A DNA stretch of 64,000 nucleotides, taken from CAZSHX01 sp964606895. Lineage in GTDB: Bacteria > Bacteroidota > Ignavibacteria > Kapaibacteriales > UBA2268. The notes under the pieces were generated by a model. That model had not been told where the DNA came from. It made no database searches and saw only the letters and a program-made list of their open reading frames with translations. The position numbers were made by a program, and so were the translations under genes. Positions within the stretch are counted from its first letter, which is position 1. Every line of letters starts with the position of its first letter. Location: positions 1 through 64,000 of the forward strand of contig CAZSHX010000004.1 in assembly GCA_964606895.1 (NCBI GenBank). Direction: 5' to 3'. Positions 25,969-34,584 of this stretch are shown here, piece by piece.

Positions 25969-27159
25969 TTACTTCGTATCCATTCTTTCCCAAGTGGAGT
26001 TTTGTCCGTGGGAAAGAACACGTATCCAACCAAGTACAAAGCCGATGTTCATTGTCAGAAAGAAAAGAGGAATACGGAATAACTTTGGCTTGTAGCTCAT
26101 TTTCTCTAAGATGTTTCCGATTATGGCTAAACCGTAGAAAAGAACCTGTCCGCTTATGGCAACCCATGCTAATTGAGAATTTAAACGCAACATCGGAACT
26201 GTTATAACTGCTAAAGCCAGAAGAGCCAATGGCAAAAAATACCGGAATACTTTGTGAGACAAAAAGAAAAACCATGCCCAGCCGTAACTCGGCGAGAAAA
26301 GTGTTTTTCGAGCAAATACAGTAGAAAGTCCTCCGGCGGCTAAACGGACTCTGCGGTTTAATTCTTCGCCAAGAGATTTTTTTCGAACTTCGCTTACTGC
26401 AGAATCTTCGCGGAAGAGGAACTTTTTCCGATGGAGAGCAATTGTCAGAACGTTGAATAAATCATCGCAAACGAAATCATTCGGAACCGGGTCAAGATAT
26501 TCCTTCCTAACTCCATATAGACCAAAGCTATTGACAGATGTGTGGATTGCAGATTCATGGTTTCGAATGAAAACTTCATATTTTTGATACATCCCTTCGC
26601 CGGCGGCTCCAAGGTTTTCATCGGATTCATCGCTTATAATGTTTAACTTTGACATGACACCTCCAACTTCAGTATCGGCAAAGTAACCTACAGATTTACT
26701 GAAAGTATCTTTATTAAGACGCAAATCAGCATCCATGAAATATACGATTTCGGTCTTAGCCAAGGGTACCAAATTATTCAAGACTCTATTTTTGCCGATT
26801 CTGTTGAATTCATGCCAGGAAATTCTGCCGTATTTGTCTGATAAGCCTCTAACGACATCAAGAGTCTTGTCGTTAGAACCATCAGAGCCAACAATTATAT
26901 TGATTTTTTGATAAGGATAGTCACATTTCGCAACTGATTCAATTGCATCATGAATATATTCTTCTTCGTTGTAAGCGGCGATGATTACAGTAATTTCAGG
27001 CTCAAATTCATTTTTGTAGTTAATGTCATTTTTAACTATTTTGGATATTACAGCTAAGATTATTGGATAAAGCACAGTTACGTACAGAAGAAAAATAACG
27101 CAAAGAACAAATAAGAGATTTATAATAAGCAAAATATCCATTAATAAATTGTATTTCAA
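25969..27159 (-). CDS. Membrane-bound family 2 glycosyltransferase
   Basis: The 396-residue protein has one N-terminal membrane helix (about 8-35). Its GT2 catalytic domain contains ITVIIAAYNEEEYI (about 55), VGSDGSNDKTLDVV, FMDADLRLNKDTF (the DxD-like site) and the C-terminal RRVRLAAGG (a QRxRW-like position). Two or three membrane segments follow (about 305-385). It probably transfers a sugar to a lipid carrier or growing chain at the inner membrane. It is the last gene of the operon that begins with a T9SS propeller and three TMTC-like genes, 26 bp after the previous one. An alternative start six codons in is possible. Confidence 0.85.
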   Translation of the reverse strand: MKYNLLMDILLIINLLFVLCVIFLLYVTVLYPIILAVISKIVKNDINYKNEFEPEITVIIAAYNEEEYIHDAIESVAKCDYPYQKINIIVGSDGSNDKTLDVVRGLSDKYGRISWHEFNRIGKNRVLNNLVPLAKTEIVYFMDADLRLNKDTFSKSVGYFADTEVGGVMSKLNIISDESDENLGAAGEGMYQKYEVFIRNHESAIHTSVNSFGLYGVRKEYLDPVPNDFVCDDLFNVLTIALHRKKFLFREDSAVSEVRKKSLGEELNRRVRLAAGGLSTVFARKTLFSPSYGWAWFFFLSHKVFRYFLPLALLALAVITVPMLRLNSQLAWVAISGQVLFYGLAIIGNILEKMSYKPKLFRIPLFFLTMNIGFVLGWIRVLSHGQNSTWERMDTK

Positions 27160-27185
27160 TATTGATTAATTTTAAAAATAATGTC

Positions 27186-29336
27186 TTACATACTTACTTT
27201 ATTGGTTTCTAACCAATTCTTAGCCGGTAGAAACCCGAGCTTTGCCGCTTTTCTAATTGGTTCGATTGCTTTGTTCTTTTGTTTAAGGTCCATATAGGAA
27301 AGTCCCAAATTCATCAAATAACTTGTATTGTTTGGATTGTTCTGAACAGCCTTTGAAAACATTTCGGCGGCAAGTGAGAATTTTTTCTGAACAGCATAAG
27401 CAGTGCCCATGTTGTTATAAGCACGGTCGTTTGTCGGGTCAATTTCAATTGCCTTTTTTAACGCTTCAATTGATTTATCGAAAAGTCCCTGCCGACCGTA
27501 AAGTTCGCCTAAAGTGATATAGTTTTCAATGTCCTTTGGATTTTTCGCTTTCTGCTTTTCAAAAGATTTAGTTGATGAGGCAATTATTTCCCTTGATTTT
27601 GTTGTATCAGCAGAATTTTTGTAAACCTCGAGAAGATTTGCCGCGGCATCACGATAGTCCGGTCTGATTTCGAGTGCTTTTTTGAACATAATCACTGCCG
27701 AGTCTTTTTTATTCAAGTTCATATAAGAAGCTCCCATTGCATTATAAAGTTCATGGTCGTTCTGTCTTAAGCGGTAAGCATTCCAAAGTGAAAAGATGGC
27801 ATCCTGATGCAGGTTCTTTGCACCGTACAAAACTCCGAGGAATTTCCATGCTGTATAATAATAAGCATTAACATTCAAAGCAGTTTTCAAAAGTTTGATT
27901 GCCTCATCCCTATTCCCAAGGAAATTTTCAACATCTGCCAGGTTTTGATATGCTTCAAGATAATTAGGATTTATTCTGATTGCAGTAGTAAAATATTTCT
28001 TTGCCTGAAGTGGTTTTTGCTTTTCCTTGAGATAATTTCCCATATTGTAGTTCGCAAGAGCATTTTTGGGGTCAGTCGTTATTGCTCTGCCGAAGAAAGT
28101 AAAAATTGTATTATAATTCTTCGCATTTATAAATGAATATCCCGAAAAGAAAATAATCAAAGTTGCAAAAGCCGCAAGCAGATATTCAGTTTTGATTTTT
28201 GGTTTAAAGCTTTTGTAAATTTCAATCAAGATTATAAATACTCCAATCATCGGCAAATAGGAACGATGCTCGAAATATTCATAGCCGAAATCAGCATAAT
28301 TATGTCTGTATGCCATAGCAGGAACTGCAAACAATAACCACCAGCCAATTCCGAAAAGGATTAATCCGCCGGTTTTCTTGTTTTTCTTCATTATCAGAAG
28401 AATAGCAATACCAACCATTAGAATTGTGCCAATTGAGGTCACTAAAGCAGTGAATTTAGGCATTGTGGATAGGCTGACCGGAAGAATGAATTTTGCAATG
28501 ATTTCAGGTAAAGTAGGAATATTTGTAATAAATGAGTTTATACTGAATGAATTATCCCCGGGATTAGTTATAATAACTTTACTTCTTGCAACCATAAAAG
28601 CAAGTATTGTGGCAATATAAACTGCAATCAAAAGAATCAGGTAAGGATTTAGCTTCTTTTTTTTCATAACAACAAGGTAATATCCGGCATAAACCATCGG
28701 GAAAAGTACGGCGGTTTCTTTTGAAAAAACAGCAAGAATAAAACTCAAAATATTTAAAGCAAGGAATTGATACCCTCCGGTTTCAACAAATTTAACAAAA
28801 CCAATAAACGAAACAATCCCGAAAAATGCTATCATTAAATCACCGCGAGATGGAACCCATGCAACGGCATGAGTGAAAATGGGATGAACAGCATAAATCA
28901 AGGCAACAAGCAAAGCCGCTTTTTTGTCGTATTTTAGTATTTTAAACAGAAAGAAGACCGAAAAACAAGTCAGAATATGAAAAATCAGATTTGTCAAATG
29001 GAATCCTCCGGCATTTTTACCATTGAAAACTGCATCAATCATAAACGATACATTTTGGAGAGGACGATAGAAAGCAAGACCATCCCTTGAAAAGAAAGCA
29101 TCTCTTGTAAAGGCTTCCTTTAGGTTAAATACCTTTGCCTGAGAATTGATGTTCTCCACAATGATTACTTTATCATCAAGATAAGTAAAGCCAAAATTCA
29201 CAGTTTGCCCATAAACGATAATAACAAGAACAGTTATCAAAGCAAAAGCTACAGGAGTTTTTGTCAGTACTTCAAGAATATTATCAATAATATTTGTCTT
29301 TTTTTCGATTCCCGGATTCAAATTATCTTGTGTCAT
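27186..29336 (-). CDS. TMTC-like GT-C membrane protein with C-terminal TPRs (paralogue 1)
   Basis: The 716-residue protein has an N-terminal membrane half with about ten helices and a C-terminal half of about nine TPR units (residues ~410-710, e.g. NALANYNMGNYLKEKQKPLQ). The membrane half carries the marks of the eukaryotic TMTC O-mannosyltransferases: an acidic loop (YLDDKVIIVEN), RPLQNVSFMIDA, HPIFTHAVAWVPSRGDL, SKETAVLFP and EHRSYLPMIG. By analogy it may move a sugar from a polyprenyl-phosphate donor onto exported proteins, with the TPRs facing the periplasm. It is one of three tandem paralogues; sugar and acceptor are unknown. Confidence 0.82.
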   Translation of the reverse strand: MTQDNLNPGIEKKTNIIDNILEVLTKTPVAFALITVLVIIVYGQTVNFGFTYLDDKVIIVENINSQAKVFNLKEAFTRDAFFSRDGLAFYRPLQNVSFMIDAVFNGKNAGGFHLTNLIFHILTCFSVFFLFKILKYDKKAALLVALIYAVHPIFTHAVAWVPSRGDLMIAFFGIVSFIGFVKFVETGGYQFLALNILSFILAVFSKETAVLFPMVYAGYYLVVMKKKKLNPYLILLIAVYIATILAFMVARSKVIITNPGDNSFSINSFITNIPTLPEIIAKFILPVSLSTMPKFTALVTSIGTILMVGIAILLIMKKNKKTGGLILFGIGWWLLFAVPAMAYRHNYADFGYEYFEHRSYLPMIGVFIILIEIYKSFKPKIKTEYLLAAFATLIIFFSGYSFINAKNYNTIFTFFGRAITTDPKNALANYNMGNYLKEKQKPLQAKKYFTTAIRINPNYLEAYQNLADVENFLGNRDEAIKLLKTALNVNAYYYTAWKFLGVLYGAKNLHQDAIFSLWNAYRLRQNDHELYNAMGASYMNLNKKDSAVIMFKKALEIRPDYRDAAANLLEVYKNSADTTKSREIIASSTKSFEKQKAKNPKDIENYITLGELYGRQGLFDKSIEALKKAIEIDPTNDRAYNNMGTAYAVQKKFSLAAEMFSKAVQNNPNNTSYLMNLGLSYMDLKQKNKAIEPIRKAAKLGFLPAKNWLETNKVSM

Positions 29337-29466
29337 TATTTTTTTAAAATTTAGTTAATGATACTTCACATCCTGTAACTTGTTTTTTACCCGAAAAGTT
29401 TAAGTATAATCATTTCTGGATGAAAAGAAACCGAAGTCATAAGTTACAACAATACAAAAATAAGAA

Positions 29467-31479
29467 TTATTTGCAAATTTGTTTCATTAAAGATGAAGCA
29501 TTCGGATTTCCCAGTGAGGCAGAAATTTTCAAATCATTGCACATCTCGTCGCTACGACCAAGGCTTTGAAACGATAAAGCCCGATAAAAGTAAGCACCAT
29601 CCAGACGTGAATCAATTGAAACAGCACTCGAGAAGTCGTGAATAGCACCTTTGAAATCCTTCATCTGAAATTTTGCGGCTCCTTTATTCATGTAAATTGT
29701 TGCATCTTTTGGATTAAGCGTGATGGCTTTGTCGTAATCAGCGACAGCACCTGCAAAATCTCCGGTATTGAATTTTGTCGTAGCCCTTGAAAGCCATGCC
29801 TCAATAACATTCGGGTTAATCTGAATAGCTTTGTTGCAATCTTCAATCGCACCGTTAAAATCATTCAGTTTTCTTTTCAGTATGCCCCTATTCACATAAG
29901 CTTGTGCGTAATTGGGATTACTCTCTATAGCTTTTGCATAATCAGACATAGCTCCGGCTATGTCATTCACAGGTATTTTAGAAATTGCCCTGTTGTAGTA
30001 TGCTTCATAATAATCAGCTTTAAGCTGAATGGCTTTATTATAAAATTGAATAGCCTCATTATGATTTTTCAAATCGGCGTAAACAATTCCTGCATTATTG
30101 TAAGACTCGGCATAATCGGTTTTCAGACGTATTGCCTCCATATAGTCTTCAATCGCACCTTGTTTATTACCTTTGTTATTTTTCAAAGTGCCTCTGTTGT
30201 TTAGAGCCATTGCCGACTTTGGATTTGATTCTACGGCATAATCGTAGAATGAAAGGGCATCCTTATAATTATTTGTCCGAAGAAAGCTTAAACCTGCAAA
30301 AACAATGACAATCAATAAACCGGCATAAAGAATATTTTTCTTTATCTTTTGATTAGAAGTTAACTTAGATATAATTAACCCAATTATTACTGAAATTCCA
30401 ACCGAAGGCATATAAGCTCTATGCTCGAGATACTGGTATCCATATTCACCAAAATCTCTGGAAAAGAGCATACCGGGAAAGACTCCGATAAGAAACCAGC
30501 CAAAAGCTACGAAATACAGAAACCGCTTTTCTTTGTCAGCCTTATAAATCATATAAGCAATCATTCCAATTAATAAAATACCAATTGAAGTTGAAAGAAT
30601 TGAGAATCCGGGCATAGGAGAAAGATTTACGGGTAAGAAGTATTTACCGAATAGTTCCGGAAGAGTCTGAAGATTACCTATTAGCAAACCCAAGCCAAAG
30701 ATATCTCCTCCAGGTCTGGAATTTACGAATGAGTTTCTGATAAGGAGATAAAGAATTGCAAGCGACAAATAAACACCTATTGGAAGTAAATGCTCTTCCC
30801 ACTTCTTCCTTCTTGATTCATTGAGCAGTATGTAAAGTATCACTATTCCCGGAAAGACAATCGCACTTTCCTTAGATAGCATTGCCGCAAAATAAAAAAT
30901 TCCGGAAAGCAATAAACTTAGATAATTCTTTTTCTGACTGAAACTAATGTAATTGATAAACCAAAAGACACCGAACATTCCAATAAGTATATCTCCTCTT
31001 GAAGGTATCCATGCAATCGAATGAGTAAACAGTGGATTTACTGCAAAAATCAATGTTGAAAGAAAAGCTGTAAGCTCATCAAATTTTAACTTTTTCAATA
31101 ACAGAAAAACGCCAATACAAGTTAGGAGATGAAATATCAAATTGAAAAAATAAAAACCCCAAATATTTCCTCCGCTGATTTGAGCATCCAGCATAAAGGA
31201 AATATTTTGCAAGGGCCGATAAAACATTATATTAGCAGTATTAAAAAAGGCACCCCGGGTGAAAGCCTCGCCAATATTCGATAAATGACTGATAAAAGGT
31301 AAGTTCCCTGTTATAATCGCATCTTCGTCCAGTTTACCCAAAGGGAAGCCAAGTATTCTGAAATAGAGCAGGAATATAACAACTGCAAAAATTATGTAAA
31401 TGTAGGGTGATTTCAGAAAGTTCAATTTTGAATTTTCTTCCTGTTTTTTCTGATTATTTTTATTCTTATTTTTACTCAT
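29467..31479 (-). CDS. TMTC-like GT-C membrane protein with C-terminal TPRs (paralogue 2)
   Basis: The 670-residue protein keeps the same order as its neighbours: an N-terminal helix after a lysine-rich start, the acidic loop LDEDAIITGN, RPLQNISFMLDA, NPLFTHSIAWIPSRGDI, SKESAIVFP and EHRAYMPSVG. About seven TPRs follow (residues ~420-655, with repeated YNNAGIVYADLKNHNEAI-type units). It lies 18 bp after paralogue 3 and 131 bp before paralogue 1. The last TPR ends in LGNPNASSLMKQICK, close to the end of paralogue 3 (LGNKEAEQLIIQYCK), so these two are the nearest relatives. Catalytic role is by analogy with TMTC proteins. Confidence 0.82.
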   Translation of the reverse strand: MSKNKNKNNQKKQEENSKLNFLKSPYIYIIFAVVIFLLYFRILGFPLGKLDEDAIITGNLPFISHLSNIGEAFTRGAFFNTANIMFYRPLQNISFMLDAQISGGNIWGFYFFNLIFHLLTCIGVFLLLKKLKFDELTAFLSTLIFAVNPLFTHSIAWIPSRGDILIGMFGVFWFINYISFSQKKNYLSLLLSGIFYFAAMLSKESAIVFPGIVILYILLNESRRKKWEEHLLPIGVYLSLAILYLLIRNSFVNSRPGGDIFGLGLLIGNLQTLPELFGKYFLPVNLSPMPGFSILSTSIGILLIGMIAYMIYKADKEKRFLYFVAFGWFLIGVFPGMLFSRDFGEYGYQYLEHRAYMPSVGISVIIGLIISKLTSNQKIKKNILYAGLLIVIVFAGLSFLRTNNYKDALSFYDYAVESNPKSAMALNNRGTLKNNKGNKQGAIEDYMEAIRLKTDYAESYNNAGIVYADLKNHNEAIQFYNKAIQLKADYYEAYYNRAISKIPVNDIAGAMSDYAKAIESNPNYAQAYVNRGILKRKLNDFNGAIEDCNKAIQINPNVIEAWLSRATTKFNTGDFAGAVADYDKAITLNPKDATIYMNKGAAKFQMKDFKGAIHDFSSAVSIDSRLDGAYFYRALSFQSLGRSDEMCNDLKISASLGNPNASSLMKQICK

Positions 31480-31496
31480 AAATTTTTAGTTTCCAA

Positions 31497-33305
31497 TTAT
31501 TTGCAATACTGAATAATTAATTGTTCGGCTTCTTTGTTGCCTAAAGCTACTGCAGACTTCCAGTCGGAGCAGGCTCCGGGGCTGTCTTTCAATAAATATT
31601 TAACTTTACCGCGGTTCAGAAAAGCTTCAGGATTATTCTTGTTGAGTAGAATAGCTTTGCCAAAGTCTTTCAAAGCACCGGAATTATTACCGAGCTGTGA
31701 TTTCACACTTCCCATCGTTAAATATCCGGGCGAATAATTTGGATTAAGCTTCATAGCGGCTTCGTAATCTATCAATGCGTCCTGCAATTTTCCTAAATCC
31801 AGTTTTATATTTGCAGTGTTAAATCTGGCTTGAAACAGTCCCGGCTTTAATTTTAAAGCAGTTTCATAATCCTTCAAAGCAGCGTTTTTGTCACCCAAAC
31901 TGCTTTTCAAAATACCGAGGTTCACATAAACCTGAGCATAATCGGGTTTGAGCTTGATTGCTTCTTGGTAATCAGAAATAGCACCTTGAGTGTCTTTGAT
32001 TTCATTTTTTACTAAACCGCGATTATTAACAGCCATTGCAGAATTTGGATTTGCTTCAACGGCAAGATTGTAAAATGTTAATGGATTTTCGTAATTTTTT
32101 GAATACACATAAGAGTATAGTCCATAAATGAGACTCAAGCAAATAAGAATAACCGGAATGGTCGAAATTTTTCGTACCTTTGATATTTCATTCATCAAAC
32201 TTCCAAGTATAATCATCATCCCTAACATCGGAAGATAGGCTCTGTGTTCAAGGTAATCATAAGCAGACCCTCCGAGTTCATGGGAGTAAAGCAAACCGGG
32301 CAAAGCAAATAGAACAAACCACAAACTTCCAAAAAGATATATTTTCCGGGATTGTCTGAATTTCATTATCCCAATGATTAGTAAGACAATTAAAGCTATC
32401 CCGATAAAAGTATTAAGTAAAGTAAATCCTGCCATAGGAGCAAGATGAACAGGAATAAAGAATTTTCCTATAAACTCAGGCAATGTTCTTATATTATTTA
32501 AAAAAGGCATTAACCCAAACTCATTGCCCGAAGGTAATTTATGCACGACAATGCTTCTTAAATAAAAATAGAAGACAGCCACTAAAACATAAGAAACAAC
32601 AGGAACCAACATGTCCTTCAAACTAACTCTTTTTTCTTTATCTGAAGTTAAATAGAATGCTAAAAATGTCAGAGGAATAATCATTGCTGTTTCTTTTGAT
32701 AACACAGCCAAAAGAAAAAAGAGAACATTGAAAGCTAAATCCTTTGGCTTTTTGTCATTTCTATATTTGACAAAAAATATGAAGGATAAAACTCCGAACA
32801 ATCCAATAAGCAAATCACCTCTGGAAGGAGCCCATGCAATAGCCTGAACAAAAAGAGGATTGGCGAGAAATAGTAAGCTTACAGAAAAGTTGATTTTTTT
32901 ATTTTCATTTAATAAATTCAGGAGATAATACAAGGAACAGACAGTAGATGCATGAATTAGCATATTCGAAAGATAATATCCCCATCCCATTGGACCACTT
33001 AAATTGGCATCGAGCATTAAAGAGAGATTCTGCAATGGACGGTAGAAGTCAACACCATTAATGCTAAAAAAAGCATCACGAAAAAATGCTTCTTTAAGAT
33101 TTCCAAAATCAGTAAGGAAGGGCAGATTATCAAGTATTATCAGGTTCTCATCAAATTTCCCGGGAAAAAAACCCAATATTTGCTGATAAACAACAAAGAC
33201 AAGAATAAAAAAAACAGCAAAAGATAACGGATAGTTTGTTATTTGATACCAAAAATCTCTGCTCGCATTTTTGCTTTTTTTTGAATTTGGTTTTGTTTTG
33301 CTCAT
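31497..33305 (-). CDS. TMTC-like GT-C membrane protein with C-terminal TPRs (paralogue 3)
   Basis: The 602-residue protein is the shortest paralogue, with five TPRs (~410-590). It carries FDENLIILDN, RPLQNLSLMLDA, NPLFVQAIAWAPSRGDL, SKETAMIIP and EHRAYLPMLG in the membrane half. It starts five bases after the T9SS propeller gene ends, so the two are almost certainly co-transcribed. The differing TPR number among paralogues could reflect different acceptor proteins or chain positions. Confidence 0.82.
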   Translation of the reverse strand: MSKTKPNSKKSKNASRDFWYQITNYPLSFAVFFILVFVVYQQILGFFPGKFDENLIILDNLPFLTDFGNLKEAFFRDAFFSINGVDFYRPLQNLSLMLDANLSGPMGWGYYLSNMLIHASTVCSLYYLLNLLNENKKINFSVSLLFLANPLFVQAIAWAPSRGDLLIGLFGVLSFIFFVKYRNDKKPKDLAFNVLFFLLAVLSKETAMIIPLTFLAFYLTSDKEKRVSLKDMLVPVVSYVLVAVFYFYLRSIVVHKLPSGNEFGLMPFLNNIRTLPEFIGKFFIPVHLAPMAGFTLLNTFIGIALIVLLIIGIMKFRQSRKIYLFGSLWFVLFALPGLLYSHELGGSAYDYLEHRAYLPMLGMMIILGSLMNEISKVRKISTIPVILICLSLIYGLYSYVYSKNYENPLTFYNLAVEANPNSAMAVNNRGLVKNEIKDTQGAISDYQEAIKLKPDYAQVYVNLGILKSSLGDKNAALKDYETALKLKPGLFQARFNTANIKLDLGKLQDALIDYEAAMKLNPNYSPGYLTMGSVKSQLGNNSGALKDFGKAILLNKNNPEAFLNRGKVKYLLKDSPGACSDWKSAVALGNKEAEQLIIQYCK

Positions 33306-33310
33306 ATTAC

Positions 33311-34501
33311 TTATTCCTTTACAAGCATTTTTAAATGATTTTCTGTCCTGATGAAATATATTCCGTTTACTAAAGAACTCATGTTTACTAAAGATAACAG
33401 CTCGGGAGTTCTGAATTCCATAACTTTTATTCCTTGAAGATTTAATATTTCAATTCCCTTACAGGATTCCCGATTCTCAACAATAATATTCAAATTTTCA
33501 TGAACCGGATTTGGAAAAATTTTCAAAATGTTTTGAACTTGATTTCCATAAGGAACACTTACAAGTTCGCTTAACTTTGACCTGAATATTCCGCCACCGT
33601 TGGTTCCGGCATAAATATCGTTTCCACTAATTGCAAGAGCTGATACTAATTTATTGGATAATCCTTTGCTGATTTCCGACCAATTGTGTCCGTAATCCTT
33701 AGAAATAAAAACTCCCGAATATGTGCCGGCAATTACGATATTGCCGTAAATGGTTAACGCAGTAATTGTTGTATTGCTCAAGTCATTATTTTTCTCAGAC
33801 CAAATATTCCCTGAATCTGACGATACGAAAATACCGCTGTAGGTGCCAGCAATAATATTATCCCTGATTACAGCAACAGCACTGATATTTGAGTCTGTTA
33901 ATCCATTGTTTTTTGGAGCCCAGTATGAGCCGTTATCAGATGAAAAATAGAGTCCACTGCCGAAAGTTCCTGCGATAATAAAGTTGTTACTTATAAAAAT
34001 TGATGATACTTTTGGGTTCGAAAATCCGTTGTTCTTTTGTTCCCAATTATCACCAAAATTTGTTGACAAGTAAATACCGCCTCCATAGGTACCTGCAAAA
34101 ACATGCCCTTCATATTCGGCTATACATCTGATTTCTGAAACTGTCAATCCGTTGTTCTTTTCTATCCATGTATTTCCGGAATCAGAAGATATATATACTC
34201 CCCCTGTAAAAGTACCTGCATAAATATTATTTCCGCTGACAGCTAAAGAAGAAATATTTAATTTTTTAAACCCGTTATTTTTCTGATTCCAGTTACTCCC
34301 AAAATTTGTTGAGACAAAAATTCCGCCGTGGTCTGTACCTGCATAAATGATGTTGCCACTAACAGCAATGGCATTTATTACACCTCCGAACAAGCCGCTA
34401 CTGCAAGTTTCCCATTGCGAAAATGAGGACTGAAATAAAGCAAAAAACAATATTAATATGAATTTGAGAATATAACTTTCCAATAAAATTTCATCAATCA
34501 A
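33311..34501 (-). CDS. BNR/sialidase-like beta-propeller surface protein with T9SS sorting domain
   Basis: The 396-residue protein has a signal peptide (about 1-28). About seven propeller blades follow, with the repeated pattern G-N-x-I-x-A-G-T-x-x-G-G-I/V-Y-x-S-x-D-x-G-x-x-W-x-x-K-N-N-G-L. The last ~75 residues are a T9SS sorting domain (KIFPNPVHENL, GIEILNLQGIKVM, LVNGIYFIRT). It is the first gene of the operon with three TMTC-like genes and a GT2. Its many Ser, Thr and Asn residues make it a plausible acceptor for their glycosylation; that link is inferred from position only. Confidence 0.83.
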   Translation of the reverse strand: MIDEILLESYILKFILILFFALFQSSFSQWETCSSGLFGGVINAIAVSGNIIYAGTDHGGIFVSTNFGSNWNQKNNGFKKLNISSLAVSGNNIYAGTFTGGVYISSDSGNTWIEKNNGLTVSEIRCIAEYEGHVFAGTYGGGIYLSTNFGDNWEQKNNGFSNPKVSSIFISNNFIIAGTFGSGLYFSSDNGSYWAPKNNGLTDSNISAVAVIRDNIIAGTYSGIFVSSDSGNIWSEKNNDLSNTTITALTIYGNIVIAGTYSGVFISKDYGHNWSEISKGLSNKLVSALAISGNDIYAGTNGGGIFRSKLSELVSVPYGNQVQNILKIFPNPVHENLNIIVENRESCKGIEILNLQGIKVMEFRTPELLSLVNMSSLVNGIYFIRTENHLKMLVKE

Positions 34502-34584
34502 AGAAAATCAATGCCAAAATACTCAATACTTTTGAAAGTAGCAAATTGTGTGTGCATAAATGAAAAACTTCCTGAATATTTTAC

